Translations under genes and position numbers: made by a program | Assembly: GCA_963662155.1 (NCBI GenBank) | Contig: OY759263.1 | Location: 1,925,595 to 1,989,594 of the forward strand | Length of the DNA: 64,000 nt | Direction of reading: 5' to 3' | DNA from: Lamellibrachia columna | Lineage: Eukaryota; Annelida; Polychaeta; Sabellida; Siboglinidae | Notes under the pieces: model-generated | Databases searched by the model: none | Seen by the model: only the letters and a program-made list of their open reading frames with translations | What the model was told of the DNA's origin: nothing | Shown: positions 21,490-34,879 of the stretch, piece by piece | How positions within the stretch are numbered: position 1 is the first letter of the stretch | Layout of the letters: each line of letters begins with the position of its first letter

Positions 21490-23276
21490 ACGCGCCCATC
21501 TGACCTGCGTGTGCTATTACGTCTGACCTGCGTGTGCTATTACATCTGACCTGCGTGTGCTATTACGTCTGACCTGCGTGTGCTATTATATCTGACCTGC
21601 GTGTGCTATTACGTCTGACCTGCGTGTGCTATTACGTCTGACCTGCGTGTGCTATTACGTCTGACCTGCGTGTGCTATCACATCTGACCTGCGTGAGCTA
21701 TTACATCTGACCTGCGTGTGCTATTACGTCTGACCTGCGTGTGCTATTACATCTGACCTGCGTGTGCTATTACGTCTGACCTGCGTGTGCTATTACGTCT
21801 GACCTGCGTGTGCTATCACATCTGACCTGCGTGCGCTATTACATCTGACCTGCGTGTGCTATTACGTCTGACCTGCGTGTGCTATTACATCTGACCTGCG
21901 TGTGCTATTACGTCTGACCTGCGTGTGCTATTACGTCTGACCTGCGTGTGCTATCACATCTGACCTGCGTGCGCTATTACGTCTGACCTGCGTGTGCTAT
22001 TACGTCTGACCTGCGTGTGCTATTACATCTGACCTGCGTGTGCTATTACGTCTGACCTGCGTGTGCTATTACGTCTGACCTGCGTGTGCTATCACATCTG
22101 ACCTGCGTGTGCTATTACATCTGACCTGCGTGTGCTATTACGTCTGACCTGCGTGTGCTATTACATCTGACCTGCGTGTGATATTACGTCTGACCTGCGT
22201 GTGCTATTACGTCTGACCTGCGTGTGCTATCACATCTGACCTGCGTGTGCTATTACATCTGACCTGCGTGTGCTATTACGTCTGACCTGCGTGTGCTATC
22301 ACATCTGACCTGCGTGCGCTATTACATCTGACCTGCGTGTGCTATTACGTCTGACCTGCGTGTGCTATTACATCTGACCTGCGTGTGCTATTACATCTGA
22401 CCTGCGTGTGCTATTACGTCTGACCTGCGTGTGCTATTACGTCTGACCTGCGTGTGCTATTACGTCTGACCTGCGTGTGCTATTACGTCTGACCTGCGTG
22501 TGCTATTACATCTGACTTGCGTGTGCTATTACGTCTGACCTGCGTGTGCTATTACGTCTGACCTGCGTGTGCTATTACATCTGACCTGCGTGTGCTATTA
22601 CGTCTGACCTGCGTGTGCTATTACGTCTGACCTGCGTGTGCTATTACATCTGACCTGCGTGTGCTATTACATCTGACCTGCGTGTGATATTACGTCTGAC
22701 CTGCGTGTACTATTACGTATGACCTGCGTGTGCTATTACATCTGACCTGCGTGTGCTATTACATCTTACCTGCGTGTGCTATTACGTCTGACCTGCGTGT
22801 GCTATTACGTCTGACCTGCGTGTGCTATTACATCTGACCTGCGTATGCTATGACATCTGACCTGCGTGTGCTATTACATCTGACCTGGGTGTGCTACGAC
22901 ATCTGACCTGCGTGTGCTATTATATCTGACCTGCGTGTGCTATTACATCTGACCTGTGTGTACTATTACATCTGACCTGCGTGTGCTATTACATCTGACC
23001 TGCGTGTGCTCTTACAGGCGACCTGCGTGTGCTATTACATCTGACCTGCGCGTGCTATTACATCTGACCTGCGTGTGCTATTACGTCTGACCTGCATGTG
23101 ATATTACATCTGACCTGCGTGTGCTATTACAGGCGACCTGCGTGTGCTATTACATCTGTCCTGCGTGTGCTATTACAGACGACCTGCGTGTGCTATTACA
23201 TCTGACCTGCGTGTGCTATTACAGACGACCTGCGTGTGCTATTACAGGCGACCTGCGTGTGCTATTACAGGCGACG
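21490..23276. repeat. 23-bp minisatellite, about 77 copies, with higher-order structure
   Basis: Unit core ctgacctgcgtgtgctatta followed by c(g/a)t. The variant ctatcacat recurs at about 21674, 21812, 21951, 22089 and 22228, a spacing of 138-139 bp (six units). The last 250 bp use a different junction (caggcga/cagacga). Confidence 0.97.
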
Positions 23277-23577
23277 TTGGGCTGTCGCCCTCGAATAGTT
23301 GCTGCTACTTTAAGGTAGACACGAAAACAACCCGAGAGATGCGCTTCACTGCTGCATGGTGACGTCAACGGAAATGGCGCCAACAAAAATATACAATGCA
23401 GTTTATTTAACCCATTTTGATGTAATTCCCATGCGTTGACGATTTTACATTACGCGATAAAATAATTAACTGATATTGTTGGTGGCAAATAAACAAAAGA
23501 CTTCTAAGTTTTGAAGAAGAAATATGTTTACTAATACGTTTTATAATGTGCAAGATAAACGAGGAAGACGAAAAGTG

Positions 23578-23935
<358 letters not shown>

Positions 23936-24555
23936 CACGCGAATGTACACAAACGCTAAAGAACACACACGAATGCACGAATGCACATGTACATCAAGGC
24001 ATGCTCGGCTCCTCCAGGTTCTCACGGGTCATTCCGTCAGAATGCGACAGGACGCACGAGCATGTCGTACTATGTGTCAAGTGTGTATTGTACTGAAAGG
24101 TCGTAGACAACAATGGAACACGCATTGTTTCAATCTCTTGGAGTTCACCGATGACTTGCATGCTGATTATGAAGGCGACTTTAACGATGCGGGCGGACTG
24201 AAGTGTTAATGGTCTAATGCACATTGGGCGCGATCTCGCGCGGTTAGCCCGACAGACACAGACCGATTCTTCAGTTGGCAAAGTCGGTGGACATCTGGCA
24301 CTGACAGATACTCACCGACAGTTGGCGACTATTTCGGCCGACAGCCAAACAAAGTCGACCACACGATCACCTGACTGTCCGTACAACGGCCAATAATGAA
24401 GCGTGGACACTTGATATAGCTTGTCAATGGTCATTGTGGAAATTCATAATTACTTTGCAGTCTTACAGCGAGTCATTGTGTTCGCGTTTCAGACCATCCA
24501 AATCATAAATGTACGCATCTGTCACGACAACCATAGCACGATACTTATACCACAG
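23936..24555. other. unassigned
   Basis: No gene or repeat recognised. Confidence 0.35.
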
Positions 24556-24940
24556 TCAGTAGGCATGCCAGTCGAGAGAACACATAGTCAGTAGGCATGC
24601 CAGTCGAGAGAACACATAGTCAGTAGGCATGCCAGTCGAGAGAACACATAGTCAGTAGGCATGCCAGTCGAGAGAACACATAGTCAGTAGGCATGCCAGT
24701 CGAGAGAACACATAGTCAGTAGGCATACCAGTCGAGAGAACACATAGTCAGTAGGCATGCCAGTCGAGAGAACACATAATCAGTAGGCATGCCAGTCGAG
24801 AGAACACATAGTCAGTAGGCATGCCAGTCGAGAGAACACATAGTCAGTAGGCATGCCAGTCGAGAGAACACATAGTCAGTAGGCATGCCAGTCGAGAGAA
24901 CACATAGTCAGTAGGCATGCCAGTCGAGAGAACACATAGC
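24556..24940. repeat. 32-bp minisatellite, 12 copies
   Basis: Core agtcagtaggcatgccagtc, nearly invariant (single changes such as gcatacc and ataatc). It is contiguous without spacers, so not CRISPR-like. Confidence 0.95.
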
Positions 24941-25200
24941 TAAGGCGTGACCATTAACCAGTGGGATTCCGCAGACGGGCGTGGGACGATAGTCAGTCTA
25001 AACACATTTCGACATCACAAGCCGTTATTACAACCAAAAAAACATTTTGTGTACTGTTTTACTGATGTTTAAAGGTCTTGGCATATAGAATCAGGTCCGT
25101 GGTATGCCAGAATGTAGGTTGATTAATCACAGACGGCATTACAGCCATTATGATACAATTTATTAAGCCAGTCGTCTTGTCTTAACTTGTACTCCTAGTT

Positions 25201-25428
25201 CTAGGCAAACTGCCAAGTTTGCTTGTTGGTCGGGAAGTGCCTCTTCGATGAAACATTCAACGACTTGACTCCCGTTGGCGCAGGCCTTCCTTCCAAGCTG
25301 TTTATGTGCAACCGGCTATTTGTGGCACAAAACTTTGTTTTTACGACAGGAGGTTTTTCTGTGGGACTCATAGATCTGCGGTGACGTTTAAATTCCATTC
25401 CACACGTCGGGTGAATAGAAGCCGACAT
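25201..25428 (-). CDS. small hypothetical protein, 75 aa
   Basis: Intronless minus-strand ORF from ATG 25428 to TAG 25201. Product is basic and free of low complexity (MSASIHPTCGMEFKRHRRSM at the start, KRHFPTNKQTWQFA at the end), with no signal peptide or membrane segment. Composition is more protein-like than neighbouring open frames, and there are no tandem repeats in it. I do not recognise it. If the minus-strand gene spans 37.6 to 4.7 kb it would be nested in an intron. It could be a chance ORF. Confidence 0.3.
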   Translation of the reverse strand: MSASIHPTCGMEFKRHRRSMSPTEKPPVVKTKFCATNSRLHINSLEGRPAPTGVKSLNVSSKRHFPTNKQTWQFA

Positions 25429-25689
25429 GATTTATCGACTCTGGTTGTGCAAATGGATAGATGAGGCTGAGTATCCGTCGAAGTAGTAATCAACCCGTAA
25501 ATATTAGTAATATAGATGGCTGGAATAGACATTGAGCGCAGCGGTCTAGGAACCGGGCAATTAACAGCAGGTTACTGCCTGGCAAGCTGCGACGTTCGCC
25601 GTCTAACGGATCGTTATGGGCCATTGACACATTGTACACGTGCCAAGAGCCCATATCGTGTGTGAGGCAATATGTTCAGCAATGACACC

Positions 25690-25950
25690 TGTACATATTA
25701 CACCACACAAACACACACGTACATACGCATACACGCATACACGCACACCCGAACAAAATCATTAACGTGCACGAACATCAAGACCACGCAAGACAAACAC
25801 GTGTATACACACGACAAAAAAACAACACAAAGACACACATGCACACGAACATGCACATGCACGCACGCACACATGCACACGCACCCGCACACTCACGGGC
25901 ACGCGCATGCGCACGCACACGCACGCACATACGCACGCACGCACGCCAAT
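25690..25950. repeat. degenerate ca-rich / gcac simple sequence
   Basis: Imperfect ca, acgc and gcac repeats. Confidence 0.85.
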
Positions 25951-26011
25951 ACTTTCTGGGTTCCCCATAGTCAATCGCTGTGACCAGAAAGGAAGAGCGG
26001 AACATGGTAGT

Positions 26012-26042
26012 TGCCCGGCCTTCCCCGGCCTTCCCCGGCCTT
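26012..26042. repeat. 10-bp tandem repeat, 3 copies
   Basis: ggccttcccc unit. Confidence 0.85.
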
Positions 26043-26336
26043 AGACGAGGAGCAGACCCCTACAGTCGCCGTACCTAATGCTAGCTTCGACGTTGCCCAG
26101 GGCGTTGCTACGGCGACGTTAATTTAAAACGTATGCCATAAAACCTATGTTTTCAAGTGAAGCATATGGAGGTTGGCCGCTGGTGCTGTGGAATTCCCGA
26201 AGAAGAATCGACTAAACGCAACACTGCGTGCGTCCTTCAAAGTGGCGCGACCCCACAGTTCAGCGTTATCCATTCTCGTCTTGCCTCGTTCTCTTTCTCT
26301 ATTTTTTTAAAACTAAATTTGCACTGTTTAATTATA

Positions 26337-27125
26337 CGTGTATAGTTACAATGTACACATGTTGTATAGAGTTACAATGTATACTTGTTGTATATAGTTA
26401 AAGTGTATATTTGTTGTATAGCGTTACAATGTATACTTGTGGTATAGAGTTACAATGTATACTTGTTGTATATAGTTACAATGTATACTTGTTGTATAGA
26501 GTTACAATGTATACTTGTGGTATAGAGTTACAATGTATACTTGTTGTATAGAGTTACAATGTATACTTGTTGTATAGAGTTACAATGTATACTTGTTGTA
26601 TAGAGTTACAATGTATACTTGTTGTATAGAGTTACAATGTATACTTGTTGTATAGAGTTACAATGTATACTTGTTGTATATAGTTAAAGTGTATATTTGT
26701 TGTATAGAGTTACAATGTATACTTGTGGTATAGAGTTACAATGTATACTTGTTGCATAGAGTTACAATGTATACTTGTTGTATAGAGTTACAATGTATAC
26801 TTGTTGTATAGAGTTACAATGTATACTTGTTGTATATAGTTAAAATGTATACTTGTTGTATAGAGTTACAATGTATACTTGTTGTATAGAGTTACAATGT
26901 ATACTTGTTGTATATAGTTAAAGTGTATATTTGTTGCATAGAGTTACAATGTATACTTGTGGTATAGAGTTACAATGTATACTTGTTGTATAGAGTTACA
27001 ATGTATACTTGTTGTATAGAGTTACAATGTATACTTGTTGTATAGAGTTACAATGTATACTTGTTGTATAGAGTTACAATGTATACTTGTTGTATAGAGT
27101 TACAATGTATACTTGTAGCATAGAT
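26337..27125. repeat. 26-bp minisatellite, about 30 copies
   Basis: Core tagagttacaatgtatactt. A variant with tagttaaagtgtatattt recurs near 26391, 26677 and 26911 (11 and 9 units apart), showing block duplication. Confidence 0.95.
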
Positions 27126-27261
27126 TTACAATGATGTGTTTCATAAGAAAGAATGAAGAAATACGTGAACGTATTGATTATATGTCGCTCATGTTTAAAT
27201 GTCGTTAGCAACGGAGATAAGCCGAGAGTAACAATAGATAAAGGATTTATGATGTTTACCA

Positions 27262-27335
<74 letters not shown>

Positions 27336-27700
27336 CGGAAAACATTATTAGTAGCCGTTCGGATTCTGTCTATTAAGAGTTCACTGACATTGTAATGATA
27401 TCGCCTGCTTTTTTAACCGAAGTAGACCAAAACAGTTTCTTTGATGTGGGATCGTAGTTTTTCCACATGTGGAAAACACTGGAAAGTGACTTAACACGTT
27501 CAAATCACAGCGGCTATGACGACGTTTATTCATATAGCTAACAATATATTAGATACTTTTGTCCTGTATTATAATATCGTCGAACCGTTCGATTTAACAA
27601 TTATAAATTATTTGTCGAGATACATATAGAGTGAAACGTGTTGACATTTTGTGATAATATTGTATAAATCAAGTAATGTTAGCAGTACGTAGGTGAGGTC
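27126..27700. other. unassigned AT-rich stretch with a ta array
   Basis: A ta dinucleotide array lies at about 27264-27331. No gene recognised. Confidence 0.5.
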
Positions 27701-27704
27701 CTAC

Positions 27705-27795
27705 CAGTAGCAGGCAGTGTCGAGCGTCCTTGACGGTGTGACGGGCTTGGCTGCGCGCTCGGTACCTTGGCAGTAGCTGATGGCGACGTAAACAT
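27705..27795 (-). CDS. possible first coding exon, minus strand
   Basis: ATG at 27795 opens a frame reading MFTSPSATAKVPSAQ, rich in Ser, Pro and Arg. It runs 30 codons plus one base to a donor gtagga at 27704. It sits about 170 bp downstream of a minus-strand TATA box in a GC-rich island. Its exit phase (1) would fit the minus exons at 13779 or 4664, so it could be an alternative start of that gene. No domain is recognisable; evidence is position, TATA box and phase only. Confidence 0.28.
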
Positions 27796-27965
27796 CTGCA
27801 CGAAATCTCGCCTCCGCCTCCGTTTAATATCCGTTCCGTGTCACGTGATCTGGGAACGTCGAAGGAGACTTCCCAAGCGACGCGGATGTGTGGGAGAGGA
27901 GGCACGCCAAGGCAAACGTCACTGTCAAGTAGACGCCAGACTTCCCCGCCCGTCGAGCCAATGTG

Positions 27966-27973
27966 TATTTATA
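27966..27973 (-). promoter_or_regulatory. TATA box, minus strand
   Basis: TATAAATA on the minus strand preceded by ggtc and followed within about 30 bases by a GC-rich stretch (cgacgggcgggg). It lies just below a triplicated 72-bp unit. Inferred from sequence only. Confidence 0.4.
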
Positions 27974-27991
27974 GACCGTTCATTGCCGTCA

Positions 27992-28207
27992 ATGATTCCT
28001 CGTGTTTTCACTGACCGAGCGTACCTTGACTCTGTAGGCGTTCGAGAGTGGTCAGGCTGATTTATGATTCCTCGTGTTTTCACTGACCGAGCGTACCTTG
28101 ACTCTGTAGGCGTTCGAGAGTGGTCAGGCTGATTTATGATTCCTCGTGTTTTCACTGACCGAGCGTACCTTGACTCTGTAGGCGTTCGAGAGTGGTCAGG
28201 CTGATTT
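27992..28207. repeat. 72-bp tandem repeat, 3 near-identical copies, upstream of the TATA box
   Basis: Starts at 27992, 28064 and 28136. Core accttgactctgtaggcgtt. On the minus strand it ends about 20 bp upstream of the TATA box, the place for proximal promoter elements. Confidence 0.93.
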
Positions 28208-28907
28208 ATAAGGACGAACGGCGAAAAATAATTGAATATCAGAGTTTGTCGAAAAGCATTACATAACATCATTATTGAGACGTCAGTAACAATGTATAGT
28301 GAATGGTGCTCAAAATTTAACAGGAACGGCAAAATTAATTTGTCATCTTATTTCCATTAGAAGTTAATGGTACTCCCAAAGAGTACCCCTTCATTAAATA
28401 ATTCCTTAATATTTTTTTTACATTCTCGATTAAAGTAAATGTTGCTCATGAATAGACATTCATTTGAAGATATATTAAAAAAGTTATTAAAAAAAACTCG
28501 TCATATTCGAAGACATGGCACGTTTCGTTGGCATTCCAGTGGTGTGTAATGCAGTGAGATTTAAACACGCGGTATTATTCATATGGTTATTAAGCATGTT
28601 CCATGGAACAGATGTTCATACAAACAGAGGCATCGAACATAACCACTCAACGTAAGTACACGGTTTTACTTGGGGATGATCTCAATACAAAACTGGTGCC
28701 ATTTAAACTTTACTTTAAAACCGATGACATTTAAACTCGTGTGCAACTTTGCGAAAATCTCTGCTCGAAAATACATTGATGTATGACGTTAAAGGAACCA
28801 CCACCACCCCACCCTCCACCCTCCACTCCCCAATTTCTAGCAGTATCGAACATCGATGTTTTCAGGTAAACCAAAGTCATTGCAGCTACACTACCTTTAC
28901 TCTTTAC
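28208..28907. other. unassigned, AT-rich
   Basis: No gene recognised. A short ccacc-rich patch lies at 28800-28825. Confidence 0.4.
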
Positions 28908-29180
<273 letters not shown>

Positions 29181-29776
29181 TATTTGTTTGTGTACGAATA
29201 AATATTTCTGAGAGATAAAATAAAATACTTGATGATCCTTGGTGGAATTCAGTTCAATTAATGGAAGCAATATTTATTTATTTCTTAGCACAGCAGATTG
29301 TTTTACTTCCTTGGTTTATTTAAATACAACCCATTTATATGGCATTGATATGAACGTTGTAACTGCACTCGGCGCCTTGTATGCGTGCGTTGTTGAAAGT
29401 AGGCGCTACGTGTGGCACGAGGCTACACCTGGCCCGTGACATCAGTAGTTCATTGGTTCGCGGACCAAGGTCAACCGGGGACAAAGTAACTCGGTCGAAG
29501 GTCATCACGTACGTCAGCTTCTAGTGGACTCCAACAGCTGAATCGTGTTTATATATTTTAACTTAATAGGCATCGGGTCAAGATACTCTCGTTCGCAGAG
29601 ACAGGCTAGCTGGTTGAGGCAACTGTGTTAACTACTAGTCTGCCTTCAATTCAGCTTTTTATGTTATCAGTGACGGAACCATATTGTTACGCACACGCTT
29701 GTTTCAACACGACCCGGTTGTTCTGTCCTTAAACGTATGTAAAGAGGGTAATTAGGAAAGCACGAACATATACAAA
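29181..29776. other. unassigned
   Basis: No gene or repeat recognised. Confidence 0.4.
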
Positions 29777-30045
29777 CACACACACGCACACACGCACACA
29801 CGCACACACGCACACACGCACACACGCACACACGCACACACGCACACACGCACACACGCACACACGCACACACGCACACACGCACACACGCACACACGCA
29901 CACACGCACACACGCACACACGCACACACGCACACACGCACACACGCACACACGCACACACGCACACACGCACACACGCACGCACGCACACACACACGCA
30001 CACGTACACACACGTATATACACACACGCACGCAAGCACAATCGC
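29777..30045. repeat. cacacg hexa-/octanucleotide microsatellite
   Basis: Regular cacacgca octamer units over about 200 bp, then a degenerate tail. Confidence 0.94.
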
Positions 30046-30133
30046 ACGCATGGGCGCACGCACGCCTCACCCATTTGGATCACATGTCTAGCCCAGCGTA
30101 GCAGTTGCTAACAAGGCTTCAACACTGGGCAAG

Positions 30134-30396
<263 letters not shown>

Positions 30397-30671
30397 TCCT
30401 GTCCTATTTGGCAGGTAGAACTCAATGTAAGGACGACAGGATTTTACCTGAACGCGACTGATTAGCTTTCGTATCACCTCCTGTTGTCTAAATAGTCGCT
30501 TCTTGTCTACTACAGTTTGTGTATCTAATCTAGACAAATATTGCTATTGCTATATTTTAAATCTAGGTCATAGGATTAATTCAATCTAAGTGACATAAAC
30601 CCATAAAGCCCGTGTTCCAGTTTCATCTGCGGAAGCTGTTGAGAATTTACGTTCCATGGATACAAGGTCGC

Positions 30672-30845
30672 TGTATCGAAGCTGGGCCCCTAGTGGCTGA
30701 TGCCTGTGTATCGAACCTGGGCCCCTAGTGGCTGACGCCTGTGCATCGAACCTGGAATCCCGGTGGCTGAAGCCTGTGCATCGAACCTGGAATCCCGGTG
30801 GCTGACGCCTGTGTATCGAAGCTGAGCCCCCAGTGGCCGACGCCT
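30672..30845. repeat. imperfect minisatellite of about 43 bp, 4 copies
   Basis: Core gtggctgacgcctgtg(c/t)atcg with variable junctions. Confidence 0.8.
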
Positions 30846-30951
30846 GTCACGTACACTGCTCGGTGTACTGAGGATGTGTGGAGTGAAACCATTGCTCGGG
30901 TTTCTTATTTACGAAAAGGGACGTTCTTATACATCGTAGTATCCAGTCCTT

Positions 30952-31264
30952 GGCCCTGGCCGACCTGTACACGTCCTCCCCTGGCCGACCTGTACACGTC
31001 CTCCCCTGGCCGACCTGTACACGTCCTCCCCTGGCCGACCTGTACACGTCCTCTCCTGGCTGACCTGTACACTTCCTCCCCTGGCCGACCTGTACACGTC
31101 CTCCCCTGGCCGACCTGTACACGTCCTCCCCTGGCCGACCTGTACACGTCCTCCCCTGACCGACCTGTACACGTCCTCTCCTGGCCGACCTGTATACGTC
31201 CTCCCCTGGCCGACCTGTACACGTCCTCCCCTGGCCGACCTGTACACGTCCCCCCTGGCCGACC
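30952..31264. repeat. 26-bp minisatellite, 12 copies
   Basis: Core ctggccgacctgtacacgtc; c/t variants; last copies lose one c. Confidence 0.95.
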
Positions 31265-31783
31265 TATTCATTTCAAAGCCATTTTTCAAAGCCTCGCTGC
31301 AATTACTGCGCGAAGACTACTCGCCCCGCCGCCCGCCGCCACAAAGCTTAATGGTTTGATAAACATCCATCATCTAAACTTGATAGAAGTGTGTCATCTG
31401 CTACTGTCAGGTAGTGTTGAAGGCCCACCGTGAGTAGAACGAACAACTGTTTAAAATAGAGGCTGTTGTTCCGTTGTCACATTTCGGTATAAGTTACATC
31501 TTTCCATAAATTATGCATCTCGTTCAACGAAGGCAGCTGGCTGTAACGTTAGAAATTAATAAATAATGCAAAGGTCAAAGCTATTTATTTACCTCACAAC
31601 TTGTTCATGAATACTTCGTCCTATTCATTCCTCGTCACCATCATCCTCATCCTCATTTTCCTCTTCGTTTTTCTCATCCACCTCGCCTTTTCCATCGAAT
31701 AGAATTATGGCAATCAGATTCCTCTTTGGATGTCGGTCTGTTTATCTTTTAGTAACCCTCCGCAGTCAGAGGTGTGTGTGCGC
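31265..31783. other. unassigned
   Basis: No gene recognised; a ctc/ctt-rich pyrimidine tract lies at 31628-31690. Confidence 0.4.
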
Positions 31784-32457
31784 CCTCACGTACCATAGAA
31801 CGACGGTATCTGCAAAATCACGTACCATAGAACGACGGTATCTGCACCCTCACGTACCATAGAACGACGGTATCTGCACAATCACGTACCACAGAACGAC
31901 GGTATCTGCACCCTCACGTACCATAGGACGACGGTATCTGCACCCTCACGTACCACAGAACGACGGTATCTGCACCCTTACGTACAATAGAACGACGGTA
32001 TATGCACCATCACGTACCATAGAACGACGGTATATGCACCCTCACGTACCATAGAACGACGGTATCTGCACCCTCACGTACCATAGAACGACGGTATCTG
32101 CACCCTCACGTACCACAGAACGACGGTATCTGCACCCTCACGTACCACAGAACAATGGTATCTGCACCCTCACGTACCACAGAACGACGGTATCTGCACC
32201 CTCACGTACCATAGAACGACGGTATCTGCACCCTCACGTACCATAGAACGACGGTATCTGCACCCTCACGTACCACAGAACAACGGTATCTGCACCATCA
32301 CGTACCACAGAACAATGGTATCTGCACCCTCACGTACCACAGAACGACGGTATCTGCACCCTCACGTACCACAGAACAACGGTATCTGCACCATCACGTA
32401 CCATAGAACGACGGTATCTGCACCCTCACGTACCACAGAACGACGGTATCTGCACCC
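31784..32457. repeat. 32-bp minisatellite, 21 copies
   Basis: Core cacgtaccatagaacgacgg with cat/cac and acgacgg/acaatgg variants. Confidence 0.95.
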
Positions 32458-32620
32458 TTGCGTTGGTCATCTCAATACACAACTGGTCAAGAGCAGCTGT
32501 GTCCTGGGGTCTGCTCTTAAATTATATTGTGTTTGTGTTTCTCAATGTAAATATATACATATTTATTGTTTTGTCATTTTATATTATTAGTATTGTAAAC
32601 GGGGTCTAAATAAAGGTTCT

Positions 32621-32760
32621 TTTTGCTCTTGTCCTTGTTCTTGGTCTTGTTCTTGGTCTTGTTCTTGGTCTTGTTCTTGGTCTTGTTCTTGGTCTTGTTC
32701 TTGGTCTTGTTCTCGTTCTCTTTCTTGTTTTTTTTCTTGTTCTTGTTCTTGGTCTTGCTT
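32621..32760. repeat. 12-bp repeat encoding a Gln/Glu/Asp tract on the minus strand
   Basis: Unit ttggtcttgttc. On the minus strand it lies in a 120-codon open frame (32587-32949) whose first 75 residues are not repetitive (MPVYSWRSATFLLDDD at the start) and which then reads QDQE repeats. It could be a real polyQ/E protein but I have no supporting family. Confidence 0.6.
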
Positions 32761-33388
32761 ATGTATTTCTCTAACCGAACGGCCGGCCGGATCGTACGAT
32801 AATTGTCGAGATAAAACTGTTAACGTATTTCCTTCGTATATAACTAGTTTACGGTTGGCACTGTTCGAGGGTTGGTGCCTTGAGAAAAAGGTTGTTTGTA
32901 TGTCATCGTCCAACAAGAAGGTCGCACTGCGCCAAGAGTAAACCGGCATTCTGTACCGACCGTTTTTGCCTTGTAGACCGAAACAGTAGACGTGTTGTGT
33001 TTGCCTTGGCAGCGAACTTCTTCACCTGCGCTGTCGCTGGTGATTATGATGTTTTTCTAACGTCTACGCACATACACAATAACTACCATTTCATTCGCAA
33101 AATAGACCGAGTAGGCCTACTTTGCAACTGAATATCAACACAGTATACTGATTATATTGACATGTGAAAGGAAATGACGTGAGCGCTGTTTTATTTTTAA
33201 TAAACTGACGTTTTAATGTTTGAATTTACAATGCTTGGTATTGCAAATTTTAAACGCAATCACAAACAATTACTAAAACTGAGACACTAAACTAAACTTG
33301 CCATTCCCTACATGTAACTAACCATATGTATGCTGCCACAATATGTTGATGTCTGCGTTATTTATAGATTCGTTGTCAATACTATAGT

Positions 33389-33389
33389 T

Positions 33390-33450
<61 letters not shown>

Positions 33451-33890
33451 GTGCATGTGTATGTGCATGTGCATGTGCATGTGCATGTGCATGTGCATGT
33501 GCATGTGCATGTGCATGTGCATGTGCATGTGCATGTGCATGTGCATGTGCATGTGCATGTGCATGTGCATGTGCATGTGCATGTGCATGTGCATGTGCAT
33601 GTGCATGTGCATGTGCATGTGCATGTGCATGTGCATGTGCATGTGCATGTGCATGTGCATGTGCATGTGCATGTGCATGTGCATGTGCATGTGCATGTGC
33701 ATGTGCATGTGCATGTGCATGTGCATGTGCATGTGCATGTGCATGTGCATGTGCATGTGCATGTGCATGTGCATGTGCAAGTGCATGTGCATGTGCATGT
33801 GCATGTGCATGTGCATGTGCATGTGCATGTGCATGTGCATGTGCATGTGCATGTGCATGTGCATGTGCATGTGCATGTGCATGTGTATGT
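33389..33890. repeat. hexanucleotide array gtgtat passing into gtgcat, about 83 copies
   Basis: The first eleven or so units are gtgtat, the rest gtgcat with one c-a-a change near 33780. Plus-strand RNA would contain UGCAUG every six bases. Confidence 0.97.
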
Positions 33891-34243
33891 TGTCCCTCAT
33901 ATCTGCGTCAGTTTAGTATGGATGGAGCTGACATTTTTAGGCCTGTTCGGGGATCTGTACATTTATAAAAGTTTGAGATTCCCCCTGGGTTGAACCTTCG
34001 CACGAACGTACGATAGTTACGTACGATATTATTCGTAATGATATGTGTGTTTTCTACGATTTACGAGTTACGTAATCTACGTGAAGCGCCGGCTTAAGTC
34101 CTTCGCGCAGTACGAACGTTTCGTGAAACCGGCGCTTGTTAAGTGCGTCCGCCGCATCACAACATGGTCAAGGGTGTGCGTTGAGAAACGCATGACTCAA
34201 AGTGAAAGATGTCTGTAGCCGCGGCTTCAAGTACAACCTATTT
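33891..34243. other. unassigned, with a short inverted repeat
   Basis: aagcgccgg near 34083 pairs with ccggcgctt near 34130, about 36 bases apart. No gene seen. Confidence 0.4.
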
Positions 34244-34300
34244 ATGCCTACCTATTTATGCCTACCTGTTTATGCCTACCTATTTATGCCTACCTATTCG
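34244..34300. repeat. 14-bp tandem repeat, 4-5 copies
   Basis: Unit tatttatgcctacc. Confidence 0.9.
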
Positions 34301-34680
34301 CCCCGTGCACCGCCGGTTAACTTAGCTAGTTATTGCATAAAAATAACTGTAGTACAGCGTTATATTTACACCCTGTAAACAGACATATTGTATAACTGTT
34401 GAGATCATTACGTTGGTGTTCACCGTAGTTCAAAGACTCCGTTGCATCCGTTCCGCTGTCTGACTATATAAGCACACCAACCAGTATGTAGCTGCCAACC
34501 GATCCGTCTGATCTTATAGAATTAGGAACCATGATGTAATCACGTGATATTTCTTGTGTCTGGCAGATTGTCTTACTCAAAAGCTCGATCAAAAGCTCCG
34601 GTCCGACAGCTACACGTTACAAGTCGTCTGATCTCTACTGCGTCAAGTATTGGTATTTGATATTTTTCTACGTGCGGGTG
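34301..34680. other. unassigned
   Basis: No gene recognised. Confidence 0.4.
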
Positions 34681-34689
34681 CACAAGTGT

Positions 34690-34724
34690 GTAAAAGCTCG
34701 CGCGCTCGCATGCGTGTGCATGTG

Positions 34725-34756
<32 letters not shown>

Positions 34757-34780
34757 AACGTGCGTGTATGCTTGCGTGTG
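34690..34780. repeat. gcgt-rich microsatellite
   Basis: Degenerate tgcg tetramers. Confidence 0.85.
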
Positions 34781-34879
34781 TGCATGGGTGCACTATGTAG
34801 AAAGCCCATTCCATATTAGGACACGATTTCAGGTGTGGCAGACTAGTTAACGTAGACAACGCATGTCGTGCGTGACGTC

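Noticed and set aside
24556..24940. Regular 32-bp repeats resembling a CRISPR array
   Set aside because: Units are contiguous with no unique spacers, no cas genes are present and the DNA is animal.
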